From NCBI RefSeq assembly GCF_900115755.1, contig NZ_FOXQ01000007.1, forward strand, positions 1 through 64,000: a stretch of DNA of 64,000 bases, written 5' to 3'. This stretch comes from Parafilimonas terrae. GTDB taxonomy: Bacteria; Bacteroidota; Bacteroidia; Chitinophagales; Chitinophagaceae. The first letter of the stretch is position 1; every line of letters begins with the position of its first letter. Made by a program: the position numbers and the translations under genes. Of the stretch, positions 54,803 through 63,663 are shown in pieces. Under the pieces are notes generated by a model. That model saw only the letters and a list, made by a program, of their open reading frames with translations. It was not told where the DNA came from and ran no database searches.

Positions 54803-57800
54803 ATGCAATTGCGTAAATTATTATTGTCCGGATTCATCTTATTATGGTTCGTCTCATGCAATAACAAAACCAATACATTGTTTGAAGAAATACCATCTTC
54901 CCAATCCGGTATCAACTTTAATAATGAAGTAACGGAAAGCGATTCCATTAACCCGCTTGATGTGGTAAATATTTATAATGGCGGCGGTGTTGGCATTGGC
55001 GATTTTAATAATGACGGTTTACAGGATATTTATTTTACCGGCAACATGGTTTCTTCCAAACTTTACTTAAACACCGGCGGTTTTAAGTTTAAGGATATTA
55101 CAAACGAAGCCGGCGTTGATGGTATGGGCCGATGGGCAAGAGGTGTGGCTGTTGTTGATATAAACAACGATGGATTGGAAGATATTTATATATGCAACAC
55201 CATCTATAAAGATTCATCAAGAAGATGTAATATTTTATATGTTAACCAGGGTATAGATAAAAATGGTACTCCGCATTTTAAAGACATGGCGGCAGCGTAT
55301 GGATTAAACGTTAACGTACAATCTACCATGGCCGCATTTTTCGATTATGATAATGACGGCGACCTCGATATGTACCTTACCGTAAACGAGGCTTCAACCG
55401 GTTACGACCAGTCTGTTTTTACACAGCGCAACAATATAGTTCCTGAAGCATCGAGTAAAGGAAGGCTTTACCGTAACGACATGAATGCAACCTTAAAGCA
55501 TCCTGTTTTTCATGATGTTTCAGAACAGGCGGGCATTATATATTCGGGCTTTGGCCATGGCGCCACCATTTGCGATATTAATAATGATGGCTGGAAAGAT
55601 ATTTATGTTGCAGATGATTTTATATCAAGCAATCTTCTCTACATAAATAACCAAAATGGTACTTTTTCTGAAAGGTCTCAGGAATACTTTAAACATACAT
55701 CTTTCAATTCAATGGGGCAGGATATTGCAGACATTAATAATGATGGCCTGCCAGATGTAATTGAACTGGATATGAACCCCGAAGATAACTTCAGGAAAAA
55801 GATGATGCTGAATGCAGGAAGCTATATGACCCTGCAAAACTTTGAAGCTTTCGGATACCAGTATCAATATGTACGCAATACTTTACAGCTTAACCAGGGC
55901 CCCATTTTAAAAGAAGGAGATAGTGTGGGCAGGCCTGCATTCAGCGAGATAGGCTTTTTAACCGGTATTGCACAAACCGACTGGAGCTGGACACCGCTGG
56001 TGGCCGATTTTGACAACGATGGCTTTCGCGATATCATCATTACAAATGGCTTTCCAAAAGATGTAAGCGACCGCGATTTTATAAGCTACCGCAAAGATGC
56101 TGCGGGGCTGGCATCTAAAAAAGATGTGCTGGCGCAGATACCACAAATCAAAATACATAATTATGCCTACCGCAATAACGGCGATCTTAGTTTCACCGAT
56201 GCAACCAACAACTGGGGGCTGCTTGCGCCAACTTATTCCAATGGTGCAGCCTATGCAGATTTTGATAATGATGGTGCAATGGATATGGTGATAAATGATA
56301 TTAACGGCAAAGCATTACTGTATCGCAATACAGTGAAGGATAAAGACACGGCGGCCCGTTTTCTGCAAATAAAATTTAAAGGCGGCCTGCAAAATATTAA
56401 TGGCTTTGGCGCTATGGCAACCATTTATTACCAGGGAAAAAAACAGGCGTATGAAAATAATCCTTACAGGGGCTATTTATCAACCATTCAAAATACGGCG
56501 CATTTTGGGTTAGGTAATATTACCCTTATCGATTCTGTGGTTATAAGATGGGATGCAAATACCCGGCAAATATTAACCCATATAAAAACAAACCAAGCCA
56601 TTACTGTTGATATAAAAGATGCACAGCCCGATATTTTTCAACCGGTATTAACCGATACAAATTCTTTATTTAAAGAAATCACCAAAACAGCGGGTATTAC
56701 TTATAAGCATACTGAAGCAGATTTTATCGATTTTAATATTCAAAAATTATTACCGCATAAACTATCGCAATATTCACCAGCGCTTGCCGCCGCTGATATT
56801 GATGATAATGGTTTGGATGATATTATTGTTGGCGGCAACTTCAATCGTGCACAAGTATTGCTGCAGCAGCAGGATGGCAGGTTTATACAACGCAACCTGT
56901 TATCCTCATTCCGCAATTTCAACAGCAGTAAAGATGAAGGCGTTTTAATCTTTGATGCGAACGGCGATAATAAACCCGATGTGTATATTGCCAGTGGCGG
57001 GTATCAATTCAGTCCCGGCAGTATTAATTACCAGGACAGGCTTTTTATAAACGATGGCAACGGTAATTTTAAAGAAGACAGTTCTGCCCTGCCCAGAAAT
57101 TATACAAGCAAATTTTGCGTTCGTGCTTTTGATTATAATAACGATGGCAAACCTGATCTGTTTGTTTCAGGACGGGTTGAACCCTGGCAGTATCCCAAAG
57201 CCGTAAGCAGTTTTATTTTCAGGAACGATTCAAAAAATAATAAAGCAAAATTTACAGATGTAACAGATGAGGTGGCGCCTGGTTTAAAAAACATTGGTTT
57301 GGTAAGCGATGCCTTATTTTCAGATTTTGATAACGACGGCAAAACAGATCTTATACTCGTTGGCGAATGGATGCCCATAACTTTTTTAAGAAATGAAAAT
57401 GGTAAATTCAACAACGTAACACAAGCATCTGGTATTGCCGGCAAAACAGGCTGGTGGAACTCTATTGTTGCCGGCGATTTCAGGCACACAGGCCGCACAG
57501 ATTATATAGTTGGCAATGTTGGCCTGAATACTTTATACCGCGCAAGTGATAAATATCCTGTTTATATAACGGCTAAAGATTTTGAAGGCAACGGCAATTA
57601 TAATGCCATCCCCTCTCTTTTTTTACCCGCCACGTTAAATGGTGAAAAGAAAGAATTCCCCGTGCCCGGCAGAGATGATATGATACGGGAAATGGTTACA
57701 GCCAAACGAAAATTTACAAGTTATAAATCTTATGCAACAGCCACCATGGATAGCGTTATTCCTGCGGCTATGCGCAAAGATGCATTGCGTTTAAAAGCAA

Positions 57801-58375
57801 CAGAAATGGCTTCCTGCTATATAAGAAATGACGGCAATGGAAAATTCACTATTCTTCCTTTGCCAATACAGGCGCAGTTTTCGGTTGTGAACGGAATGAT
57901 AGCAGATGATTTTGATGGCGATGGCAACCTGGATTTTTTAATAAACGGAAACGATTTTGGAACCGAGCTGAGCATTGGCCGTTACGATGCCTTGAACGGG
58001 CTATTGCTGAAAGGTGATGGCAAAGGGAATTTTCAGCCATTATCAATATTGCAAAGCGGCATCTACGTGCCGGGAGATGGTAAAGCGCTGGTGAAATTGC
58101 AGGGTGCAAACGGCCATTATCTTGTTGCAGCAAGCCAGCATTCAGATTATATGAAATTGTTTCAGCTTAGAAACAATCAACAGATTATAAAAATGAAGCC
58201 TGACGATATAAGTGCACTTATTCATTATAAAAACGGCGCTGTACAAAAAATGGAATTTTATTATGGCACTTCTTTCCTTTCGCAGTCATCAAGGTTTATA
58301 ATAATTAATGATAAGATTGAGAATGTAACAGTTACCAATGGCAAAGGCGAAGTGCGAAACCTTGATTTAAAATAA
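54803..58375 (+). CDS. FG-GAP/VCBS repeat lipoprotein with ASPIC/UnbV domain (CRTAC1-like)
   Basis: 1190 residues. Lipoprotein signal with FVSC (Cys19). Many FG-GAP-like blades with calcium loops of D-x-N-x-D-G type: GDFNNDGLQDIY, DINNDGLEDIY, DYDNDGDLDMY, DINNDGWKDIY, DFDNDGFRDII, DFDNDGAMDMV. An ASPIC/UnbV domain sits at about 530-600 (NINGFGAMATIYYQGKKQAYE, SVVIRWDAN). A second run of blades follows, to about 1100 (DDIDDNGLDDIIVGG, DYNNDGKPDLFVSG). The family (PF07593) is abundant beside SusCD pairs in Chitinophagaceae and other Bacteroidota, probably as a surface beta-propeller binding glycans or peptides; the true ligand is unknown. It may be transcribed from read-through of PUL 2 or its own promoter. 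Confidence 0.9.
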   Translation: MQLRKLLLSGFILLWFVSCNNKTNTLFEEIPSSQSGINFNNEVTESDSINPLDVVNIYNGGGVGIGDFNNDGLQDIYFTGNMVSSKLYLNTGGFKFKDITNEAGVDGMGRWARGVAVVDINNDGLEDIYICNTIYKDSSRRCNILYVNQGIDKNGTPHFKDMAAAYGLNVNVQSTMAAFFDYDNDGDLDMYLTVNEASTGYDQSVFTQRNNIVPEASSKGRLYRNDMNATLKHPVFHDVSEQAGIIYSGFGHGATICDINNDGWKDIYVADDFISSNLLYINNQNGTFSERSQEYFKHTSFNSMGQDIADINNDGLPDVIELDMNPEDNFRKKMMLNAGSYMTLQNFEAFGYQYQYVRNTLQLNQGPILKEGDSVGRPAFSEIGFLTGIAQTDWSWTPLVADFDNDGFRDIIITNGFPKDVSDRDFISYRKDAAGLASKKDVLAQIPQIKIHNYAYRNNGDLSFTDATNNWGLLAPTYSNGAAYADFDNDGAMDMVINDINGKALLYRNTVKDKDTAARFLQIKFKGGLQNINGFGAMATIYYQGKKQAYENNPYRGYLSTIQNTAHFGLGNITLIDSVVIRWDANTRQILTHIKTNQAITVDIKDAQPDIFQPVLTDTNSLFKEITKTAGITYKHTEADFIDFNIQKLLPHKLSQYSPALAAADIDDNGLDDIIVGGNFNRAQVLLQQQDGRFIQRNLLSSFRNFNSSKDEGVLIFDANGDNKPDVYIASGGYQFSPGSINYQDRLFINDGNGNFKEDSSALPRNYTSKFCVRAFDYNNDGKPDLFVSGRVEPWQYPKAVSSFIFRNDSKNNKAKFTDVTDEVAPGLKNIGLVSDALFSDFDNDGKTDLILVGEWMPITFLRNENGKFNNVTQASGIAGKTGWWNSIVAGDFRHTGRTDYIVGNVGLNTLYRASDKYPVYITAKDFEGNGNYNAIPSLFLPATLNGEKKEFPVPGRDDMIREMVTAKRKFTSYKSYATATMDSVIPAAMRKDALRLKATEMASCYIRNDGNGKFTILPLPIQAQFSVVNGMIADDFDGDGNLDFLINGNDFGTELSIGRYDALNGLLLKGDGKGNFQPLSILQSGIYVPGDGKALVKLQGANGHYLVAASQHSDYMKLFQLRNNQQIIKMKPDDISALIHYKNGAVQKMEFYYGTSFLSQSSRFIIINDKIENVTVTNGKGEVRNLDLK

Positions 58376-58386
58376 TTCACCACCAT

Positions 58387-58467
58387 TTTTTAAACCACGA
58401 AAGCACAATGGCATAAAGCTGCACAAAGAATAAATCCCGGTGTATTCGGGTCTTTGTGGTTTAAAAA
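58387..58467. terminator. Bidirectional terminator hairpin
   Basis: 16-base arms TTTTTAAACCAC(G)AAAG (58387-58403) and CTTTGTGGTTTAAAAA (58452-58467), with one bulged base, around a ~48-base loop containing a small CCCG/CGGG hairpin. It separates two convergent genes. Confidence 0.65.
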
Positions 58468-59493
58468 TCAGGCTTCTGCTGCCACTTCAATTTCATCTAT
58501 TTTCTTTACAGTGATCTTTTCTTTCAGCTTTCTTTTCTCAGCCCTTGCGGTTTTATGTTCACCGGTATGGCTCCAGCCTGGCGGCATTATAATGTAAAGG
58601 AATTTATTTTTTATGCCCGGCGCATGCCACACATCTTTTGCCAGGTAATATATCTCCCCAAAATAAACATCCCAGAAATTGCGCGGGTTCATAGGCCTGG
58701 TTATGCCGTATTCAATGGGCAATTCTTTCTTTTCATATTGAAATGTTCCAAAAACTTTATCCCATATATTCAGCAGGTTGCAGAAATTGGTGTCCATATA
58801 TTCCACATTCCGTGCATGGTGCACGCGGTGATGCGATGGCGTAAGAATAATCTTATTAAAAAAGCCAAGCCTTGCATCTTTTAAAATGTTTTCACCCACA
58901 TGAATAAATGCGCCCCAGGTTCCATCAATAAACATTATAAAAAACAGCATGGGTGCATTCACGCCAAGTAAAATGCAAATGGTTGTTCTTATAAAATCAG
59001 CATACGGCGCTTCCAGGAAAAAGTGGGCATACGTTACAGAAAGGTTCATGTTTTCAGGCGCATGGTGTGTAGAATGCAGGCACCACAATATTCTTACTTT
59101 ATGTGCCAGGAAATGATAAATAAAATGAGAAAACTCCCAGATAATATAACCGTAAATAAACCAGTACCAGGTGAAAGTTGTTTTAAAAATGGAATACTTT
59201 TCAAATAGCCCAATGCAGAGCGCCACCATGGCGATGGAAATAAACCTTGATATAAACCTGTTGGCTACAAAAATGAAAAAAGGAATGCGGTAATCGTCAA
59301 TCTTAAACTTCTTGTAAACAAGCGCCCTTATAATTTCTATAATTAACAGGAAAGGAATGAATGGTGATATTACCGAAAGTATCCCGTTGAATGTAAGCAG
59401 GCTGCTGTAATCACCGCTTTTTACAACTTCAACCACATGGCCGATACCCAAAAAGGAAATTACTTCATTATATAAAACTTCAAAAATATTCAT
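58468..59493 (-). CDS. Sterol desaturase / fatty acid hydroxylase family membrane protein
   Basis: 341 residues with about five hydrophobic helices. The three histidine boxes of the fatty acid hydroxylase superfamily are visible: HFIYHFLAHK, HSTHHAPE, and HHRVHHARN. They should hold a di-iron centre that hydroxylates or desaturates a lipid at the cytoplasmic membrane. The C-terminal ~30 residues are charged, lysine- and glutamate-rich. The substrate is not known; bacteria of this phylum use such enzymes on carotenoids, hopanoid-like or fatty-acid chains. The gene ends at the shared terminator and follows the DUF4350 operon with a 74-base gap. Confidence 0.9.
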   Translation of the reverse strand: MNIFEVLYNEVISFLGIGHVVEVVKSGDYSSLLTFNGILSVISPFIPFLLIIEIIRALVYKKFKIDDYRIPFFIFVANRFISRFISIAMVALCIGLFEKYSIFKTTFTWYWFIYGYIIWEFSHFIYHFLAHKVRILWCLHSTHHAPENMNLSVTYAHFFLEAPYADFIRTTICILLGVNAPMLFFIMFIDGTWGAFIHVGENILKDARLGFFNKIILTPSHHRVHHARNVEYMDTNFCNLLNIWDKVFGTFQYEKKELPIEYGITRPMNPRNFWDVYFGEIYYLAKDVWHAPGIKNKFLYIIMPPGWSHTGEHKTARAEKRKLKEKITVKKIDEIEVAAEA

Positions 59494-59567
59494 GGCAAAA
59501 AATCTTAATAAAGCAATTCAAATTTAATCTTTAATTATTAACTGCATTTAGCAGGTTAAACTGTTGT

Positions 59568-60779
59568 CTAAAATTGCTCCAGCAATTCGTAATAATTCAT
59601 CAATTGTTTTTGAGTAATGCTGTCGCTTAAATTTATTGTATGTATTACATCAATAAGTTGTTTTATATCATCAGCAGGTTTGCCCGATTTTATAGCAAGC
59701 TGTTGCGCAAATGCATCATTAATTTCTGATGTTGCAATTTTATAACGGTTACGCACATAATCTAAAAAATATTGAGTTAACTTTTTTGCAAGATTTTTAT
59801 GATCTCCCTTTTCATAATATAATTCGCCAATGGTTGTAACAAATTCAAGCGAATCATTTTTAGGTTTTGCATGAACAGGAATAATACGTTGCCGGCGCTT
59901 TACTTCAGTAACCAGATACAGGCTTAACAAAAGCAATGCTACCCAAAAAGCCCACCTGAAATTTTCATACTTTAATATAACAGATAAAACACCCTGCTTT
60001 TGCTGCGGGTTTTGATTGTAGTAATGATTCAAATAATATTCATCCCAAACAATTTTTTTGGTATCATCGGGGAACAGGCGCATCAGCTTTTCAAAATATT
60101 GCCTGTTATTTTCATACAATAAAAAGAAATTGGTAAAAGTAAATGGCGCGCTGTGAATAAAGAATTTACCATCAATAGAATTAACGGCAACCAGGTTGGG
60201 CAGGTTAGCCGACGAATAGCCTAAGTGAAAAGAAAAATTGCTGTCTGTGCCTGAAAACTCATTGGCAAAATCAGCACCGGGATATTGCCATGAAAGCGGT
60301 TTTTCAAAAGCAGATGAGTCAAGGGTTACCGCAACAGAATCAAAAGGATTGAATGGGCCATGCACGCCCAATGCAAGCCCGTAATAATTAAAATGTTTGT
60401 GTGACCTGAGATTAAAAAATTTTACAGCATTGCGTGTGTATTGCAATGCAGAAATGAATACATAATTGCCTTTTTGAACAAAACCGGTTAAATAATCAAG
60501 GTCTTCTTCTGAAGGCTCAAATGTTTTTGTTACAATTATTAAAACCTGTTTGGTTGAATCGCTGGTAAGATTTTGCCAGTAAGCAGGCGCATACCGGTTG
60601 GTTTCTATGCGTGCATGTGGAAACTCTTTTTGCAGCAACTGGTAAGCTACATACGTTCCATACGGTATTTTATCCGTACGTTTAAGTGTAATGGTATCGT
60701 TGAATTTATGCAGCCTGCCGCAGGAACATAAACTGATTGTTACAAGAAAGAATGATATGTATAAAAAAAAGTTTTTCAT
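59568..60779 (-). CDS. DUF4350 membrane lipoprotein
   Basis: 403 residues. Signal with SLCSC (lipidated Cys20 or nearby), a periplasmic DUF4350 domain (TDKIPYGTYVAYQLLQKEF, IETNRYAPAYWQNL, SALQYTRNAVKFFN), a membrane helix at about 275-292 (WAFWVALLLLSLYLV) and a cytoplasmic tail of helices (TIGELYYEKGDHKNLAKKLTQYFLDYVRNRY). The family is found in clusters with SpoIIM, RDD, a DUF4129-like protein, a MoxR ATPase and a DUF58 protein; function unknown, possibly an envelope assembly complex. The MoxR and DUF58 genes are missing from this window. It follows the DUF4129-like gene by 39 bases. Confidence 0.85.
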   Translation of the reverse strand: MKNFFLYISFFLVTISLCSCGRLHKFNDTITLKRTDKIPYGTYVAYQLLQKEFPHARIETNRYAPAYWQNLTSDSTKQVLIIVTKTFEPSEEDLDYLTGFVQKGNYVFISALQYTRNAVKFFNLRSHKHFNYYGLALGVHGPFNPFDSVAVTLDSSAFEKPLSWQYPGADFANEFSGTDSNFSFHLGYSSANLPNLVAVNSIDGKFFIHSAPFTFTNFFLLYENNRQYFEKLMRLFPDDTKKIVWDEYYLNHYYNQNPQQKQGVLSVILKYENFRWAFWVALLLLSLYLVTEVKRRQRIIPVHAKPKNDSLEFVTTIGELYYEKGDHKNLAKKLTQYFLDYVRNRYKIATSEINDAFAQQLAIKSGKPADDIKQLIDVIHTINLSDSITQKQLMNYYELLEQF

Positions 60780-60818
60780 GCTGCTGCAAGCCTGTCGTCT
60801 TTGAAGCGCCAGGCCGCG

Positions 60819-61838
60819 TTACCTGATCCTGTTTTGAAGTTTTATAAACTCGTTTTTAATAACTGCATAACGTTCTGCTGCTATATCAAATTTGCCGAAC
60901 CATGCGTATTCATAACTATGCATAACTTTAAAAAAATCGTCATAATACTTAGATGCATATAGTTGCTGCAGGTAATGCTGATCAGTGTAATCGGGCTGGT
61001 ATTGTATAGCGTTTACATCACTCAAAAGCTTTAAGGTTTGCAGAAACATTAAACGAATAGCAACACGATAGTCATTTTGCTTTTCCGCATTTTGAATAAG
61101 CTTTGTATAAGACAGGCTGAAAATATCTTCATGCCCGTCTTCATTATTTTCACCGGCTGCTGAAGCTGCATTCCCGGAAAAAATATTCACCTTATTCTGC
61201 ACAAGGAAATAAATAATAGCCGCTGCAAAAATGCCGATCATAATAATCCATAACAGGTTATTGAACCAGGGCTGATAAAGGATGCTTTTCTGCCGTTCAT
61301 CAACCAGTTCTCGGTTGTGTGCGTTTAATAAGCTGTCGCGAAACTTAGGATCATTTTTTAAACGCGTTTCTAATTTTTCAATGGCAGGAATATACCAGAA
61401 GTCTTCATCTTGCTTAAACTCATCTACCGCAGCATCAGCCAGCCCGCGCTGCGCAATTTTTTCTTTGACAAATGGCTCTGAAGCACCTGGCTTCCAGTTG
61501 AAAAAATATTGAGAAGTATCGTAAATATGTTTGACGGTTGTATCAACATAACCATCATCCTCATCATTGTAGGTTACTGTTTCGCCACCCTGCACAACTG
61601 TATCAATATGCTGCATACTGACGGTATCAACATAGTTTGAATCAAGCTGCGTGTAAGCTGTTTGTGTTATTAAAAACAGGCAACATGATGTTAGTGCATA
61701 TTTTATAGAAGAGCTAAAACTGTGAAGCGATAGCCGCACAATGATATTACTGCCGAAGTGTTGCGACGCAACCGTGATGCCACAAAGCCGCGATGCCGGT
61801 AACCCAAAAAATAATATCAAAATTTTGCGCAGCAACAT
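60819..61838 (-). CDS. DUF4129-like membrane protein with a repeat-derived N-terminal segment
   Basis: 339 residues. The ATG at 61838 touches the SpoIIM stop codon (TAA|ATG), arguing that it is the start. The first ~50 residues are odd: MLLRKILILFF, then about 24 codons read from dispersed repeat copy C (GLPASRLCGITVASQHFGSN...), then KYALTSCCLFLITQTAYTQ, which resembles a signal peptide by itself. A GTG at about residue 33 could be an alternative start that skips most of the repeat. The mature part has Tyr/Asp/Thr-rich segments, a membrane helix at about 195-215 (LLWIIMIGIFAAAIIYFLV) and a DUF4129-like cytoplasmic tail (YTKLIQNAEKQNDYRVAIRLMFLQTLKLL, YEYAWFG) typical of this gene cluster. 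Confidence 0.8.
   Translation of the reverse strand: MLLRKILILFFGLPASRLCGITVASQHFGSNIIVRLSLHSFSSSIKYALTSCCLFLITQTAYTQLDSNYVDTVSMQHIDTVVQGGETVTYNDEDDGYVDTTVKHIYDTSQYFFNWKPGASEPFVKEKIAQRGLADAAVDEFKQDEDFWYIPAIEKLETRLKNDPKFRDSLLNAHNRELVDERQKSILYQPWFNNLLWIIMIGIFAAAIIYFLVQNKVNIFSGNAASAAGENNEDGHEDIFSLSYTKLIQNAEKQNDYRVAIRLMFLQTLKLLSDVNAIQYQPDYTDQHYLQQLYASKYYDDFFKVMHSYEYAWFGKFDIAAERYAVIKNEFIKLQNRIR
61731..61803 (-). repeat. Dispersed repeat, copy C, lying inside a coding frame
   Basis: On the minus strand: GTTACCGGCATCGCGGC, TTTGTGGCATCACGGTTGCG, TCGCAACACTTCGGCAGTAA, TATCATTGTGCGGCTA. It matches copies A, B and D block for block and forms codons ~12-36 of the DUF4129-like gene without breaking its frame. 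Confidence 0.8.
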
Positions 61839-62795
61839 TTATAAATCAGCGGCATTTAATTTTCGTTTGAGGCGAATGGGATAAACAATAAAATAGCCCA
61901 CTACAATAACAAGCGAAAGTGTGATGATGAGCAGCTTTAACCACAAAGGCATATCGGTATGGCGTGTGAGGAAGCCTTCAAAAAAAGCGGCAATAAAAAG
62001 CATGGGAATGTTTGACAGGGCGATGATAAGCCCTTCTTTTGCACCTTGCTTTAATGCATCAATGCGTTTGATGGTGCCTGGAAAAAGCCAGCTTTTGGCA
62101 AGCACCAGCCCCGATGCTGCTGCAATAACAAAAGTGGAAAGCTCCAGCGTGCCATGCAGCATGATGGTAAGCAAACTATCCTGCAGCAAACCATTGTTAT
62201 AAAACATATATTCAAATGCGCCTACCATAACAGAATTTTGTATAAGGCTTGTTACGGTAAAATATCCAAAGAGAATGCCGCCGCCAAATTCATACAACGA
62301 TACTTTTACATTATTGATAAAAATGTAGATGAAGGAAAGGAATTCATTGCCATAGCCATACACGCCAAAAGGATGGCCGTCTTTTATATTCTGCTGCGTC
62401 ATATCAACATACGCATCGCCAAGAATGCGGCGCACAAAGGCTTCGTCGTTTTTTGCAGAGAAAAAGCCAATAGCCACAAACAAAATAAAAAGGCAAAAAC
62501 TGATGAGTAATACGCGGTGATGTTTTGCAATAATTAACGGCAGCGTATATTTAAAGAAACGAATGATACGGTTGGTGCTTTCTTTTTTGTTTTGATAAAT
62601 GGCGAGGTATTTCCTGGCCGCCATTCCGTTTAAGTACTGTGTTGTTTTACTTACAGGATAAAACGTTTTACTGTAACCGAGATCTTCCACCAGTTGCGTA
62701 AACTCCTGCGCCATTTCATCAGGATGATTGCTTGGATTATCCTGTATCTGTTTCCAGCGATTGCGGTTGCGTTTTATAAAAAGGGCTTCCCTCAA
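61839..62795 (-). CDS. SpoIIM-like (DUF95) membrane protein
   Basis: 318 residues. The start is TTG at 62795; MREALFIKRNRNRWKQ is the standard beginning of this family and no ATG lies upstream in frame before stops. A soluble N-terminal region (to about 85) precedes five or six membrane helices: ILFVAIGFFSA, YIFINNVKVSLYEFGGGILFGYF, MLHGTLELSTFVIAAASGL, GLIIALSNIPMLFIAAFFEGF, LVIVVGYFIVYPI. The HGTLEL segment is typical of the stage II sporulation protein M superfamily, which in non-sporulating bacteria is of unknown role and lies next to RDD proteins, as here. It is the first gene of a three-gene operon and directly abuts the next. Confidence 0.88.
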   Translation of the reverse strand: MREALFIKRNRNRWKQIQDNPSNHPDEMAQEFTQLVEDLGYSKTFYPVSKTTQYLNGMAARKYLAIYQNKKESTNRIIRFFKYTLPLIIAKHHRVLLISFCLFILFVAIGFFSAKNDEAFVRRILGDAYVDMTQQNIKDGHPFGVYGYGNEFLSFIYIFINNVKVSLYEFGGGILFGYFTVTSLIQNSVMVGAFEYMFYNNGLLQDSLLTIMLHGTLELSTFVIAAASGLVLAKSWLFPGTIKRIDALKQGAKEGLIIALSNIPMLFIAAFFEGFLTRHTDMPLWLKLLIITLSLVIVVGYFIVYPIRLKRKLNAADL

Positions 62796-62806
62796 TGGTT
62801 CTGACG

Positions 62807-62840
62807 TTTGGGTGCGGAAATTAGAATTAGTTTATCTTTC
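62807..62840 (+). promoter_or_regulatory. Putative promoter of the RDD gene
   Basis: TTTG (62807-62810), 22 bases, TATCTTTC (62833-62840). The ATG at 62853 follows 12 bases later. In the 57-base gap between divergent genes. Confidence 0.4.
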
Positions 62841-62852
62841 CGCCAATTGTTT

Positions 62853-63596
62853 ATGGAAAAAATAAAAATTCCCACAAGCTTTAATATAGAGCTCGATTTT
62901 GAAACACCGGAGTTTCATAAAAGGCTTTTTGCGTGGGCGATTGATATTTGCATTCTCATAGTCTATTACAATATTATGATGTATGTGTTGCGGGCAATAA
63001 TGCCATCGCACAATTCAGGCAATAACCTGCCGCTGCTGTACAATACGAATGCCCTGTACCTTTTGTTTTTGCTGCCCATATTATTATATCATTTATTCTT
63101 TGAAATTATAATGAACGGGCAAAGCATCGGGAAGAAGCTGATGAACATAAAAGTGATTGGTGAAAATGGCGGCAGGCCTGCATTACATCAATATCTGATA
63201 CGCTGGCTTACGCGGCCTTTTGACCTGGTTTTTTCATTGGGGCTGGCCGGGCTATTAACTACCATAATGAGTAAAAAAAATCAGCGTTTGGGGGATATGG
63301 CGGCGGGCACGCTGGTGATTAAAACAAAGATTGAAACAGATATTGATGATACGGTTTTTCTTGAAGTGGAAGATGCATACAAGCCCCGCTTTCCGCAGGT
63401 GATGCGTTTAAGCGACCGCGATATGAATACGATTAAAGGCGTATTAAACAACAGCATACGTTACAGGAATTTTGATGTGGCTGCAAGGCTTAGCGATAAA
63501 ATCCGAAACGTTTTAAGTATTACCGAATATGTTGAACCGGTAGAGTTTTTAGAGATACTGCTAAAGGACTATAATTATTATTCGAATAAGGAGTAA
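62853..63596 (+). CDS. RDD family membrane protein
   Basis: 247 residues from ATG 62853 (MEKIKIPTSFNIELDFETP); an upstream TTG at 62808 lies in the promoter. RDD signature: FHKRLFAWAIDICILIVYY (first Arg-Asp), IIMNGQSIGKKLMNIKVIGENGGRP, QYLIRWLTRPFDL and KKNQRLGDMAAGTLVI. Three or four membrane helices, then a ~90-residue cytoplasmic C-terminus with no known fold. RDD proteins are linked to ion or metabolite movement or to envelope stress, but no function is settled. Divergent from SpoIIM, with which it co-occurs in Bacteroidota. Confidence 0.88.
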   Translation: MEKIKIPTSFNIELDFETPEFHKRLFAWAIDICILIVYYNIMMYVLRAIMPSHNSGNNLPLLYNTNALYLLFLLPILLYHLFFEIIMNGQSIGKKLMNIKVIGENGGRPALHQYLIRWLTRPFDLVFSLGLAGLLTTIMSKKNQRLGDMAAGTLVIKTKIETDIDDTVFLEVEDAYKPRFPQVMRLSDRDMNTIKGVLNNSIRYRNFDVAARLSDKIRNVLSITEYVEPVEFLEILLKDYNYYSNKE

Positions 63597-63663
63597 CAGA
63601 AAGTTAGGTATATGATGCAATATACTAACAGGTTTTTAAGTAAATTGCATAAAAGCGTTTGAG

